Below are positions 1 through 8,026 of a stretch of DNA of 50,134 nt, in pieces. The stretch's first letter is position 1. Each line of letters starts with the position of its first letter. The stretch is taken from contig CAZEDW010000031.1 in NCBI GenBank assembly GCA_964510955.1, positions 1-50,134 on the forward strand, read 5' to 3'. Source of the stretch: JAFLCM01 sp964510955 (GTDB lineage Bacteria > Planctomycetota > Phycisphaerae > Phycisphaerales > UBA1924). The notes under the pieces were generated by a model, which saw nothing but the letters and a program-made list of their open reading frames with translations, was not told where the DNA came from and did not search any database. Made by a program: the position numbers and the translations under genes.

Positions 1-1044
1 ATCCGGGGGGTCGTCATGGTCGTGGTCTCCATTGCGTGCGGCGCTCACTCGGCCAAGGTCGCCGAGCTTTTCCCCGACGAGGCCAAGCTCATAGCCACGT
101 CGATCACCGCGCAGGCTCTTTATTACCTCAAGCCCGGCACGCTGATGCACCGCTTCGTCGTGGCGGGCGAACGCCCACGCAACCAGAGCGACGACCACGC
201 GGACGCGACCAAGGCGCTCCGAGAGATGATCGGCTCGGGCTATCTCTCGAAGGCGGTGGCGATGAGCACGCCGAAGGGCGTTGTCACCCAGATAATCAGG
301 CAGCCCGGCCCGATCAGCTACATCGAGAGCACAACCAGCGCGCAGGTGTTCGATGAGGACGCGAACCGCGCGCTGATGCTGGGCACCGATGAGACCAGCG
401 AGCAGACGGCGCGGGTGATCGCCGCTCAAGGCTCAAGGGCGGCTTTGCCCGGCACCGATACGAGCGCGATCATCTCCAAGCACCATGCGCTGCAGCGCAT
501 GCTTCGCCGCGTCGAGGTCCGGATCGCGTTTGCCCCCGCCCTTGCAGCGGCCATGCCGACCAGCCGCCCTGAGGCGAGGCGGGCGATGCCCCAGGTTCTG
601 TCGGTGATTACGGCGGTCGCCCTGCTCCACCAGCGGCAACGTTCGTCCAAGCCGCTGCAACACGGCGACACCATCGAGGCCACCTTTGATGATTACGCGG
701 TGGCTCGGCGGCTGTTGCTGGGTCCGATGAGCCGGTCGTTGGGTGGGGCGTTGCCCGACGCGGTGGCGCGGTTCGGCGAGCGTCTCAGGGCCGAGTTCGG
801 GGATCAGGATTTCACCAGCACCGACGCTGCGAAGGCCAGCCTCGGCGTGTCAAGCAAGGGCAAGGTCAATGACTACCTCCGGGCGTTGGACGCCGCCGGT
901 TGGTTCGAGTGCACCGAGGCTGGGCGGGGCTCAAAGCCGTCCCTCTGGAAGGCCGTCGCGGACCCGCCGCCCGTGGGGGCGACCTGGCTGCCGACCATCG
1001 ACCAGCTAGCGGGCTCTAAACCGGATGAGGAGGTGCCCATATGA
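1..1044 (+). CDS. Primase/helicase-like protein of a mobile element, C-terminal part (5' end outside window)
   Basis: The frame is open to the first base, so only the last 347 residues are visible and the true start lies upstream. A signature near visible residues 105-145 (ESTT...FDEDANR...TDE..EQT) resembles the helicase-like half of primases carried by integrated elements and plasmids. That family normally has an N-terminal CHC2 zinc finger and Toprim domain, which would lie outside this window. The last 100 residues look like a winged-helix-type tail. The gene overlaps the next one by ATGA, so the two are probably cotranslated. Its position two genes before an integrase that faces a tRNA supports a replication role for an integrated element. 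The exact family is uncertain; it is recalled from pattern and no search was run. Confidence 0.5.
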   Translation: MRGVVMVVVSIACGAHSAKVAELFPDEAKLIATSITAQALYYLKPGTLMHRFVVAGERPRNQSDDHADATKALREMIGSGYLSKAVAMSTPKGVVTQIIRQPGPISYIESTTSAQVFDEDANRALMLGTDETSEQTARVIAAQGSRAALPGTDTSAIISKHHALQRMLRRVEVRIAFAPALAAAMPTSRPEARRAMPQVLSVITAVALLHQRQRSSKPLQHGDTIEATFDDYAVARRLLLGPMSRSLGGALPDAVARFGERLRAEFGDQDFTSTDAAKASLGVSSKGKVNDYLRALDAAGWFECTEAGRGSKPSLWKAVADPPPVGATWLPTIDQLAGSKPDEEVPI

Positions 1045-1631
1045 CGGGTACACACCCCCCCTCCGCGGCCGGGTCAGCGGGGCAGCAACGCTCTTTCCTC
1101 GAGAAATGCCGAGCGGAAGCTGCCCCAAACGGTCCGGGGCAGCTCCGGGGCAGCGGGGCAGCGACCCGCGCACGGGTCCCGTCCGACCCCGTTGCTACCC
1201 CACCTGCCCCGGACCTGCCCCAACGCGACCGGGGCAACAAATCGACGGGAAATACCGGCCAACACCCGTTGCTGCCCCGCTGCCCCGGGGGAGAGACCAT
1301 CCCGTGCCTCGGGCCGTCCAGCGAAGATGCGGTCTACACGCTCCACGAGCGCCTCGCCATCGCCGCCGACCTTGGGATGCCCACGTCGGAAGGCTCCCCC
1401 GCGTGGGACACCGCCGTCCGCGAGGCCCGCCGTGTGGCGTCGGGGTTGCCGGCCAACGAGCGGTCAGAAACCCTGGACGCCGCCCTGGCGGCGTTCGCGG
1501 GCCTGGGCGGGCTTCGGCTCGTGGCGGTCGAGGACGACGCTTCAGCCCTCGCCCCCGCCCTTGAAGCATCGCCGTCGATGGGGGTAACTCAGGCACCCTC
1601 CGCGGAGCCCCGCGGAAGCGGAGGGCACTGA
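1041..1631 (+). CDS. Hypothetical protein of the integrated element
   Basis: No family is recognised. The protein has 196 residues. The start ATG overlaps the stop of the upstream gene (ATGA), and a GAGGAGG ribosome binding site lies at about 1027-1033. The stop is 2 bases before the integrase start, so the three genes form a tight operon. Residues 1-90 are low-complexity (Pro, Gly, Ala, Arg) because the DNA there consists of GGGGCAGC-type repeats. Residues 95-175 look like a normal folded helical protein (LHERLAIAADLG, then Ala/Leu-rich helices). The overlapping +2 frame (1025-1564) was rejected because it lacks this ordinary composition and the translational coupling. The gene could be a small DNA-binding or excision accessory protein, but this rests on position only. 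Confidence 0.55.
   Translation: MTGTHPPSAAGSAGQQRSFLEKCRAEAAPNGPGQLRGSGAATRARVPSDPVATPPAPDLPQRDRGNKSTGNTGQHPLLPRCPGGETIPCLGPSSEDAVYTLHERLAIAADLGMPTSEGSPAWDTAVREARRVASGLPANERSETLDAALAAFAGLGGLRLVAVEDDASALAPALEASPSMGVTQAPSAEPRGSGGH
1079..1286. repeat. Cluster of GGGGCAGC octamers in both orientations
   Basis: Ten copies of GGGGCAGS or a one-base variant occur in 208 bp. Forward copies are at 1079, 1136, 1147, 1155 and 1231 (the last is GGGGCAAC). Reverse copies are at 1119, 1203, 1214, 1271 and 1279 (GCTGCCCC or CCTGCCCC). A degenerate reverse copy (GCTACCCC) is at 1194. Spacing is irregular and the copies fall in different reading frames, so protein-level repetition does not explain them. They lie inside the 5' half of a small gene of an integrated element. 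Confidence 0.7.
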
Positions 1632-1633
1632 CC

Positions 1634-2842
1634 TTGGCGAGCATCATCACAGACAAGTCCGGCCTTCGGCGGCTCCAGTTCATGGACTCGCTGTCGCACC
1701 GCACCACCATCCGGCTTGGCCGTGTCACGAAGCGGCAGTCCGAGGCGCTAAAGGTCCGCGTGGAGCAACTCCTGGCCAGCCGGAACACGGGGGTGCTGGA
1801 CACCGAGGCGGCGAGCTGGCTCGGCACCATCGACGACAAGCTGCACCGGAAGCTGGCCAAGGCCGGGCTGGTCGAGGCGAGGGAGCGGGCCGCTCCGACG
1901 CTGGGGCTCCTGCTCGACGAGGTCTTCGCCGCGCTGAACGTCAAGCGTACGACCCGGGTAACTTACGCACAGACCCGCGATTCGCTGGAGGCGTTCTTCG
2001 GCACCACCCTCCCGCTCTCGAAGCTCACGCCGCTCGAAGCCCAGCGCTGGCACAGGTCTCTGCGCGATGAGGGGCTTGCCGAGGCAACCATTTCGAAACG
2101 GACCAAAACCGCGCGCCAGTTCTTCAAGCTGGCCCTGCGATGGAAGATGATTCGGGAGAACCCCTTCGCGGACATCAAGGCGGGGGTGCAGACCAATCGC
2201 AATCGGATGCGGTTCGTGACCAGGGAGATGGTCCAGCGCGTGCTCGACGCCGCGCCCGACGCGGAGTGGCGGGTCATTATCGCACTCTCGCGCTTCGGCG
2301 GCCTGAGGTGCCCTTCCGAGTCCTTCGCCCTCCGCTGGGAGGACGTGGACTTCGCGGCCGGTCGGATGCTGGTCCGCAGCCCCAAGACCGAGGGCTACGC
2401 CGGGCGCGAGTACCGCCACGTCCCGATCTTCGCGGAACTACGGCCCTACCTTGAAGACGCGCACGAGCTAGCGCCGGCCGGGACCGAGTTCGTGGTCTGG
2501 AAGCGGCGCGCCGCCGCCAACCTGCGGACCCCGATGCTGAAGATCATTCGCCGCGCCGGGATCGAGCCGTGGCCGAAGCCTTTCCACAACCTTCGGGCGT
2601 CCCGCCAGACCGAGCTGGCCGAGGAGTTCCCGATCCACGTCGTCTGCGCCTGGCTCGGCAACACCCCCGAGATCGCCAGGAACCATTACCTGCTGGTCAC
2701 CGAGGGGCACTGGCAGCGGGCGGTCGGCGGGGACGGCTCCCGCCCGGCCGGGCCAAAGCCCGCCCCGGCACAGGCGACGCAGAATCCGACGCTCGCGTCG
2801 CTCAAAGCGGCGCAAATTGCGGCGCAGCAAGCAGCCGCGTGA
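1634..2842 (+). CDS. Tyrosine-type site-specific integrase
   Basis: This protein of 402 residues catalyses integration and excision of the element to its left. All catalytic residues of the tyrosine recombinase fold are visible: Arg225 (GGLR), Lys251 (SPKTEG), His318 and Arg321 (HNLR), Trp340 in the His/Trp position (WLGN), and nucleophile Tyr352 (HYLL). Residues 90-180 form the SAM-like core-binding domain (TRVTYAQTRDSLEAFFG onward). The N-terminus beginning MASIITDK is typical of planctomycete integrases and fixes the TTG start at 1634, 2 bases after the preceding gene. The stop is 98 bp from the 3' end of a tRNA-Glu gene, the usual position of an integrase next to its attachment site. The Ala/Pro-rich tail (about 365-402) is not conserved. 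Confidence 0.93.
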   Translation: MASIITDKSGLRRLQFMDSLSHRTTIRLGRVTKRQSEALKVRVEQLLASRNTGVLDTEAASWLGTIDDKLHRKLAKAGLVEARERAAPTLGLLLDEVFAALNVKRTTRVTYAQTRDSLEAFFGTTLPLSKLTPLEAQRWHRSLRDEGLAEATISKRTKTARQFFKLALRWKMIRENPFADIKAGVQTNRNRMRFVTREMVQRVLDAAPDAEWRVIIALSRFGGLRCPSESFALRWEDVDFAAGRMLVRSPKTEGYAGREYRHVPIFAELRPYLEDAHELAPAGTEFVVWKRRAAANLRTPMLKIIRRAGIEPWPKPFHNLRASRQTELAEEFPIHVVCAWLGNTPEIARNHYLLVTEGHWQRAVGGDGSRPAGPKPAPAQATQNPTLASLKAAQIAAQQAAA

Positions 2843-2895
2843 AAGCGCACGGAGCCGCAAACGGGCGGGGAACCCCAAGGAAAGACGAGCGATTT

Positions 2896-2934
2896 GCAAC
2901 CCGCTGCGATTCGGTGCGGCGCGGTGCGGGTTGC
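2896..2934. repeat. 9-bp inverted repeat between integrase and tRNA-Glu
   Basis: The arms GCAACCCGC (2896-2904) and GCGGGTTGC (2926-2934) are perfectly complementary with 21 nt between them. The repeat sits between the integrase stop and the tRNA 3' end. There is no T-tract, so it is not a convincing intrinsic terminator. It may be part of the recombination arm region or a simple RNA stem. Confidence 0.5.
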
Positions 2935-2939
2935 GGAAG

Positions 2940-3014
2940 TGACCCCACGGGGATTCGAACCCCGGTTTCAAGGATGAGAACCTTGCGTCCTAGACCAGGC
3001 TAGACGATGGGGCC
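2940..3014 (-). tRNA. tRNA-Glu (anticodon CUC)
   Basis: On the minus strand the sequence folds as a complete cloverleaf. The acceptor stem is GGCCCCA/TGGGGTC with discriminator A. The anticodon stem CAAGG/CCTTG closes the loop TTCTCAT, giving anticodon CTC. The T arm is CGGGG-TTCGAAT-CCCCG. The CCA end is not encoded. The 3' end faces the integrase, so this gene is the likely attachment site of the element at 1-2940, with the tRNA remaining intact. Confidence 0.95.
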
Positions 3015-3060
3015 GCGATATCGAGCCGGGGAGTGTAGCCGCGGCGGGGGAGTCGTCAAT

Positions 3061-3131
3061 CCCCGAGGTCTATCGGGGACAGGGCCAGCACATCGCCACG
3101 AAGCGTGGCGATCACAGGCGGGACGCCTGTG
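3061..3131. repeat. Three consecutive perfect palindromes upstream of tRNA-Glu
   Basis: Three hairpin-forming inverted repeats lie within 71 bp. They are CCCCGA/TCGGGG (3061-3066 and 3073-3078), ATCGCCACG/CGTGGCGAT (3092-3100 and 3104-3112, spacer AAG) and CACAGGCG/CGCCTGTG (3113-3120 and 3124-3131, spacer GGA). The last two are directly adjacent. The third resembles dispersed REP-like elements that I recall from planctomycete genomes. The rest of the 285-bp gap to the next gene shows nothing else recognisable. Confidence 0.75.
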
Positions 3132-3299
3132 GCACGGCAGGACGCGACAATGCGTTGGCCCGGCCAAAGGGGGGCCGGCCCACGGGCGGGCGTGGGAGGG
3201 TGTTCCGCGGCTTGACTCGGAGTCTGGGGAGCAACCGGAGGACAGCCGGGCGGCCCCCGCTCCGGGCGGCGGTCCGTCCGGGAACGCGGGGCGGGATGC

Positions 3300-4208
3300 G
3301 TGGAATTTTCGACGTTCGTGGCTCCACCTCCGGGCCCGCGGCGTATGTTGAATCCGATGGTTGCACAGCCGGCAAACGAACTTCCCATCGCCAAGCCTCG
3401 AGTATCCGCGGCTTCGCTGTCAACCGTCGAGCGATCCATCGAAACAAACGGCCTGGTGTTCCGTGAGCGGCACGTTGTCGCCCGAGTGGAGAACCCTCGG
3501 CACGAGCACGAGTACCAGTGCATCGGGTTCATTCTGGAGGGAAAGGGCACCGCCGAGATGTCGCGCGACTCGTGGACAGTGCGCCCGGGTGACGTCAACG
3601 TGATCCCCGCGGGGGTGGCGCACCTTGAACGCTTCGGAGCGCCTCGCATCGGCTGGTGCAGCCTTGAGGTGGACCAGGCTCCGCCGGAGATCGAGGACCT
3701 GACCCGCCGAGCCTTCGCTCGCCCGGTGCAGTTCTCGCGGGGTCCGGCGTGCGATGCGGCTCGGCGAATTTCGTACGAGCTGCGCCTGGGCGACGACCTT
3801 ACGCCGCTGTCGTTGTGGGGCCTGGGCATCGCGCTTCTGGCCGCGGCGGCGCGCGGAGGCGGCTTCGACGGGAGTGCGGGTGAGCCGCGGTGGATGGGCC
3901 GGGTGGTCGAGTTGCTGCGGGCGCGGCACGCCGAGCGGCTCTCGGTGCGCGGGATCGCGGAAGAAACCGGCGTGCATCCCGGTCACCTTGCGAGGGTGTT
4001 CCGGCGTGAGCGGGGCTGCACCATCGGCGAGTTTGTTCGGATCGAGCGCGTCGAGCGGGCCAAGACCCTGCTGGTCAGGAACGACCAGTCGATCGCCCGG
4101 ATCGCGGTTGAGGTTGGGTTCTGCGACCAGGCGCACTTCGGGCGGGCGTTCAAGGCGGTCACCGGGGCCACGCCTGCGGCGTACCGCGCGTCGTGGCGTT
4201 CGCGCTAG
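3300..4208 (+). CDS. AraC family transcriptional regulator
   Basis: The protein has a cupin-like sensing domain followed by a double helix-turn-helix. Residues 50-120 carry the cupin pattern (HEHEYQCIGFILEGKG, then RPGDVNVIPAGVAH), typical of AraC proteins that bind small molecules. Residues 203-302 form the AraC DNA-binding domain: the first helix-turn-helix is SVRGIAEETGVHPGHLARVFRRE and the second is SIARIAVEVGFCDQAHFGRAFK, ending in the usual TGATPAAYR. The start is uncertain. GTG at 3300 gives 302 residues, while ATG at 3345 or 3357 would remove 15 or 19 poorly conserved residues; none has a strong ribosome binding site. No obvious target operon is adjacent, and the ligand cannot be deduced. 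Confidence 0.9.
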   Translation: MEFSTFVAPPPGPRRMLNPMVAQPANELPIAKPRVSAASLSTVERSIETNGLVFRERHVVARVENPRHEHEYQCIGFILEGKGTAEMSRDSWTVRPGDVNVIPAGVAHLERFGAPRIGWCSLEVDQAPPEIEDLTRRAFARPVQFSRGPACDAARRISYELRLGDDLTPLSLWGLGIALLAAAARGGGFDGSAGEPRWMGRVVELLRARHAERLSVRGIAEETGVHPGHLARVFRRERGCTIGEFVRIERVERAKTLLVRNDQSIARIAVEVGFCDQAHFGRAFKAVTGATPAAYRASWRSR

Positions 4209-4328
4209 ATTGGTTCAAACACCGCGCGCAGCCCGTCCAAGACTCGATCCGTGCGAGACGTATGTTCCTTGGCAGCGGCGACAACCGCGCGGGGCAACCC
4301 GGCGCGGCGCCTGCCACAGGAGTCTGCG

Positions 4329-5486
4329 ATGGTTCATCAGCATGTGCGTGCCCGAGTGTCGTTCTTCATCGGGCTCGGCTTTGCGGTACGTCTTTCGATA
4401 GCGGGCAGCCCGAACTTTCAGCCGCTGGGCGACTTGCCCAACGGATCAGCCTTCAGCCTGGGGCTGGGATTGTCACCCAATGGAAAGGTGGCGGTCGGGG
4501 AGTCCTCCTCGGGGCCGGGCGAGCAAGCGTTCAGGTGGACAAGCGACGCCGGCATGGTGGGGTTGGGAGACCTCGCCGGGGGCACTTTTTCCAGCGGCGC
4601 CATCGCAGCTTCGTACGACGGCGGCGTGATCGTCGGCTTCGGCAACAGCCCCAGCGGGATGCAAGCCATGCGCTGGACCCAGGCCACGGGCATGGTCGGG
4701 CTGGGGGACTTCACCGGGGGGGCGTTCTCAAGCTCGGCGTACGGCGTGTCCGCCGACGGCTTGACAATCGTCGGGTCCGGGACCAACTCGGCGGGCCAGG
4801 TGGCGTTTCGCTGGACGCAGAGCACCGGCCTGCGGAGCCTGGGCGACCTGCCGGGGGGGATCACCGCCAGCACGGCGTTCGCCGTCAACGCCGACGGGTC
4901 GCGTGTTGTGGGCCGGGGCACCTCCGCGATGGGGAGCGAGGCGTTCATTTGGGACGCCGACCTGGGGATGCGGAGCCTGGGCGACCTGCCGGGAGGGGCG
5001 GTCGATTCGCTGGCGACGGCCATTTCCGCCGACGGCTCGGTGGTCGTCGGCATCAGTGAGTCCGCCGCGGGGGTCGAGGCGTTCCGCTGGACCGCGGCCG
5101 AGGGCATGGTGGGCTTGGGCGACCTGCCGGGCGGCGAGTTCCATAGTCAGGCGTTCGGCGTGAGCGCCGACGGCAGCGTCATCCTCGCTTCGTGTACCAC
5201 GGAGCTTGGCGAGGAGACGTGCGTGTGGACAGCCGCGAACGGGTTCCGTCGGCTTCGGGAGACTTTGATCGACGGTGGCGTAACAAACCTGGAGGGCTGG
5301 CAGCTCAACGGCCACCACGGCGGTATCTCCGCGGATGGCGCCGTCATCGTGAGCTATGGCATCAACCCGGTGGGGCAGATCGAGGGGTGGATCGCGACGG
5401 TCCCTGCGCCCGGCGGCGCCGCGGCAATCGCCTTCGTCGTGGCGGGGCTGGGCACAACACGGCGTCTGCGGAGAACCATCCCATGA
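4329..5486 (+). CDS. Secreted HAF-repeat protein with PEP-CTERM-like tail
   Basis: The protein has 385 residues. ATG at 4329 is chosen because AGGAG lies 6 bases upstream and a signal peptide follows directly (VSFFIGLGFAVRLSIAG); the frame stays open to 4251 but that extension has no signal or ribosome site. The body is about six repeats of 45-50 residues with the pattern GLGDLPGG.F.S.A.GVSADGSVVVG...S..G.EAFRWT, which matches HAF repeats of predicted extracellular beta-propeller-like proteins. The C-terminus (VPAPGG, then a hydrophobic stretch, then RRLRR) resembles a PEP-CTERM sorting signal, implying export and processing at the cell surface. The stop overlaps the next start (ATGA), so the two are coupled. 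No enzymatic role is apparent. Confidence 0.85.
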   Translation: MVHQHVRARVSFFIGLGFAVRLSIAGSPNFQPLGDLPNGSAFSLGLGLSPNGKVAVGESSSGPGEQAFRWTSDAGMVGLGDLAGGTFSSGAIAASYDGGVIVGFGNSPSGMQAMRWTQATGMVGLGDFTGGAFSSSAYGVSADGLTIVGSGTNSAGQVAFRWTQSTGLRSLGDLPGGITASTAFAVNADGSRVVGRGTSAMGSEAFIWDADLGMRSLGDLPGGAVDSLATAISADGSVVVGISESAAGVEAFRWTAAEGMVGLGDLPGGEFHSQAFGVSADGSVILASCTTELGEETCVWTAANGFRRLRETLIDGGVTNLEGWQLNGHHGGISADGAVIVSYGINPVGQIEGWIATVPAPGGAAAIAFVVAGLGTTRRLRRTIP

Positions 5487-6070
5487 CACACAACAATGAG
5501 TCGATGCTCCTCGCTCGCGTGCAGCGGTTGGAACGCGATCTTGCGCGCACTAGACTCACGGTATGGTTGGCCGGCGCCTCGCTCGCTGTGGTGTGCGCGT
5601 GTGGCATGGGCCGGGACCCCGAACGGAATGCGGGCCCTCTCGGCGAGGTGATTGCCCGCAAGGTCTCGATCGTGGATGACGCGGGCGTCACGCGGCTGGT
5701 GCTGGGGCAGGACCCGAAGGACACGCAGCGTCGGTCGCGCGCCGCGGGGCTGACCCTCTACGACAAGCACGGCGATGAACGGGGAGGGCTCATCACGTTT
5801 GATGACGACGGCGTGGTGCTGGCCTTGGACGCGCCGCGAGGCGTCGGGTCCGCGATGCGCGACCGTCTGGGTCTCACGGTCGGGGCCGACGGTTCCGTGG
5901 ACGTGTCGCTCATTGACAACATGACTCGGGCCGTGGCGAAACTGGTGTCGTTCGGCGATGGCAAGGGCGGTGTCCAGTTGCTCCGGTGGGACATGCAGGC
6001 GAAACGGGTCCACGTCAAGACCCTGACCTTCTCGGGTGAAGAGAGGTTCGAGAAAGACATTGAACAGTGA
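5483..6070 (+). CDS. Hypothetical membrane-anchored or lipoprotein-like protein
   Basis: The protein has 195 residues and starts at an ATG overlapping the previous stop (ATGA), so it is translationally coupled to the HAF-repeat gene. Residues 7-22 form a short amphipathic helix (LLARVQRLERDLARTRL). A hydrophobic segment at about 24-42 (WLAGASLAVVCACG) follows and could be a signal anchor or, with Cys38 or Cys40, a lipoprotein signal. The rest is a beta-rich repetitive region of the type VSIVDDAGVTRLVLG, GLTLYDKHGDERGGL and FDDDGVVLALD, a pattern that I recall from uncharacterised bacterial envelope proteins. No function is assigned. Cotranscription suggests it acts with the HAF protein at the envelope. 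Confidence 0.75.
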   Translation: MTHNNESMLLARVQRLERDLARTRLTVWLAGASLAVVCACGMGRDPERNAGPLGEVIARKVSIVDDAGVTRLVLGQDPKDTQRRSRAAGLTLYDKHGDERGGLITFDDDGVVLALDAPRGVGSAMRDRLGLTVGADGSVDVSLIDNMTRAVAKLVSFGDGKGGVQLLRWDMQAKRVHVKTLTFSGEERFEKDIEQ

Positions 6071-6092
6071 ACTCGGAGCGGCGGGGCCGACC

Positions 6093-6395
6093 TCAGACGC
6101 TCGCCGCTGAAATCGCCGCGCGCCGGAACTGGGCCAGGGCGTAGACGGCGGCCTCGATCTCGGTCTGCCCGACCACGCCCCCGAGGGCGCGCCCGGAGGC
6201 GTCGCGCCACTCGGCGCGGTAGCAATCGAAGAGGTCCACCTTGCGGAGGCTGAGTTCGGCGCCGCCGGCCTGGAACTCGCGCATGATGCGCCCGAGGCCG
6301 GGGTAGGCACGGGCGCTGCTGTACTCGCAGCCGGTGGTGTCGAGGGTGGTCCAGCCGGTGTCGAGGAGCTGGTCGATGGCGAAATCGAGTCCCAT
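6093..6395 (-). CDS. Small conserved-looking hypothetical protein
   Basis: The protein has 100 residues, soluble, with no signal peptide. The start at 6395 has AAGGG about 7 bases upstream. It contains a beta/alpha pattern (FQAGGAELSLRKVDLFDCYRAEW) followed by an Ala-rich helix near the C-terminus. It is convergent with the preceding gene, 22 bp away. I do not recognise a family. Normal amino-acid composition and the ribosome site favour a real gene. Confidence 0.6.
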   Translation of the reverse strand: MGLDFAIDQLLDTGWTTLDTTGCEYSSARAYPGLGRIMREFQAGGAELSLRKVDLFDCYRAEWRDASGRALGGVVGQTEIEAAVYALAQFRRAAISAASV

Positions 6396-6568
6396 GGCTC
6401 GGCCCTTTCTGTTCCGTCGCGATCAGCGACGATCCGGATGACGGGCTGGATTCTAGCAGGGAAGGGGTGTTTCCCGGCTGAGATATCGGCGGGGAATCCG
6501 GTCGGGGTCGAAGGGGGATCGGCGCCGATTCTCGGACCCGGCCCGAATGCGAACAGGCCGTCGGGTCG

Positions 6569-8026
6569 CTATTTGGAGAAGAACGCCAGCAGCGCGATGA
6601 TCGTGGTGGTCACCGCGACGATGGTGACACCGATCGCGTACCACAGGAGCTTCTGAACCCGCGGGTCGGTGAACGGCGAAGGAGCGCGCGAGCGGTCTTC
6701 GACCGGCTTGACAGGCTCGGAATGGGCGGCGGCGGCGACCTCGGTAAGGGCGACGACGGTGGCTTCCTTGTGGGCGATGGGAGGGAGTTCGCCCCGGCGG
6801 GCCGCGCGGAGATCAACCAGGAGGTCGGCGCAGTTCTTGTATCGCTGGCGCCGGCTCTTGGCCATCATCAGCTCGATGATCTCGCTGATGCCGGCGCTGA
6901 GCTTGGGGTTGACATGATCTGGCGGGACCAGGGGCGCCTTGAGGTGCTTCTGCATCACCTCGGTGGGGTTCTTTCCGTTGAACGGGACGTTGCCCGTCAC
7001 CATGTGGTAGAGCGTGGCGCCCAGCGAGTAGATGTCGGCCTGGGGGCCGATGTTGAGCTCGCCGCGGATCTGCTCGGGCGAGATGTAGTAGGGCGTGCCG
7101 TAGGCCTTGCCCTTTTCGGCCATCGCGGCTTCTTTGTCGTCGATGGCGCGGGCGAGGCCCAGGTCGGCGAGCTTGGCGACGCCCTGCGGGGCAAGCATGA
7201 CGTTCTTGGGCTTGACGTCGCGGTGGATGAGACCCTTTTCGTGGGCGTGGCGGAGCGCATCGGCGACGCTTATGACTATGTCGAGGGCCTCGTTCTCGCT
7301 GAATCGCTTGTTCTCGGCGATGAGATCGTGCACCGTCTTGCCGTCCACGAACTCCATCACGAAGAAGTGGAACTCGCCGGCCTGGCCGACGTCGATGGCC
7401 TGCACGATGTTGGGGTGGTTGAGCTGGGCGGCGGCGCGTCCCTCGGCGTAGAAGCGCTCGATGAACTGACGGTTGCCGCTGAACTTCCGCGGCAGCACCT
7501 TGATGGCCACCATGCGGTTGAGGCTGAGCTGCTTGGCCTTGAAGACCGCCGCCATCGCGCCCGCGCCGAGCTTGCTGATGACCTGGTACCCGGGGATCTG
7601 CTGCTGCGAGCGCTCGGCCTCGGCGCGGCTGCGCAGGCGGGCGAGCTGCTTTTCGGTGACGAACTGCTTCTCGACCAGAAGCTGCGCGAGAGGCTTGGAC
7701 CCGGGGTCATCCTTGCGGCGCTCCGCTGCGGCCTGGTCGACCTCTTCCTTGGTGGCCAGGCCCTCCTCGACCACCATCGCGCCCAGCAGGGTATCGAGGT
7801 TGCCCGAGGGCTTGATGCCGGCGAACGAGGCACCGGCCATGGAGCCCGGGGCGGAGGATTCGCCGGGGTCGCCGGGCGAGGCCGCGGAGGACGAGGACCC
7901 GCCCTTGGGTGCTCCTCCCGATCCAGTCGAACTGGAACTCTTCCGACCCGTCAGGATTTCGAGCGTGTCGGAGGGTTGCGGTCCGGAATCACTCGAAGCC
8001 ACCGCCGACCCGCGCTCGTCGGGCAT
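6569..8026 (-). CDS. Serine/threonine protein kinase with C-terminal membrane anchor
   Basis: The protein has 485 residues. ATG at 8026 was chosen; a TTG at 8200 would add a 58-residue low-complexity leader. Residues 1-85 are Ser/Gly/Pro-rich. Residues 86-155 form a helical region (LATKEEVDQAAAERRKDD, then LVEKQFVTEKQLARLRSR). The Hanks-type kinase domain follows at about 160-415: Gly loop GAGAMA, lysine in VAIKVL, catalytic loop HRDVKPKN (Asp270), DLG in place of DFG, then GTPYYISPEQ and DIYSLG. The final 25 residues are one hydrophobic helix ending FFSK, so the kinase is probably tail-anchored with its catalytic domain in the cytoplasm. It is an RD kinase with all essential residues, so activity is expected. 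No substrate gene is evident nearby. Confidence 0.93.
   Translation of the reverse strand: MPDERGSAVASSDSGPQPSDTLEILTGRKSSSSTGSGGAPKGGSSSSAASPGDPGESSAPGSMAGASFAGIKPSGNLDTLLGAMVVEEGLATKEEVDQAAAERRKDDPGSKPLAQLLVEKQFVTEKQLARLRSRAEAERSQQQIPGYQVISKLGAGAMAAVFKAKQLSLNRMVAIKVLPRKFSGNRQFIERFYAEGRAAAQLNHPNIVQAIDVGQAGEFHFFVMEFVDGKTVHDLIAENKRFSENEALDIVISVADALRHAHEKGLIHRDVKPKNVMLAPQGVAKLADLGLARAIDDKEAAMAEKGKAYGTPYYISPEQIRGELNIGPQADIYSLGATLYHMVTGNVPFNGKNPTEVMQKHLKAPLVPPDHVNPKLSAGISEIIELMMAKSRRQRYKNCADLLVDLRAARRGELPPIAHKEATVVALTEVAAAAHSEPVKPVEDRSRAPSPFTDPRVQKLLWYAIGVTIVAVTTTIIALLAFFSK

Noticed and set aside
1025..1564. Alternative plus-strand frame overlapping the second gene
   Set aside because: It is extremely Arg/Pro-rich; the 1041 frame has ATGA coupling, a ribosome site and a normal C-terminal half.
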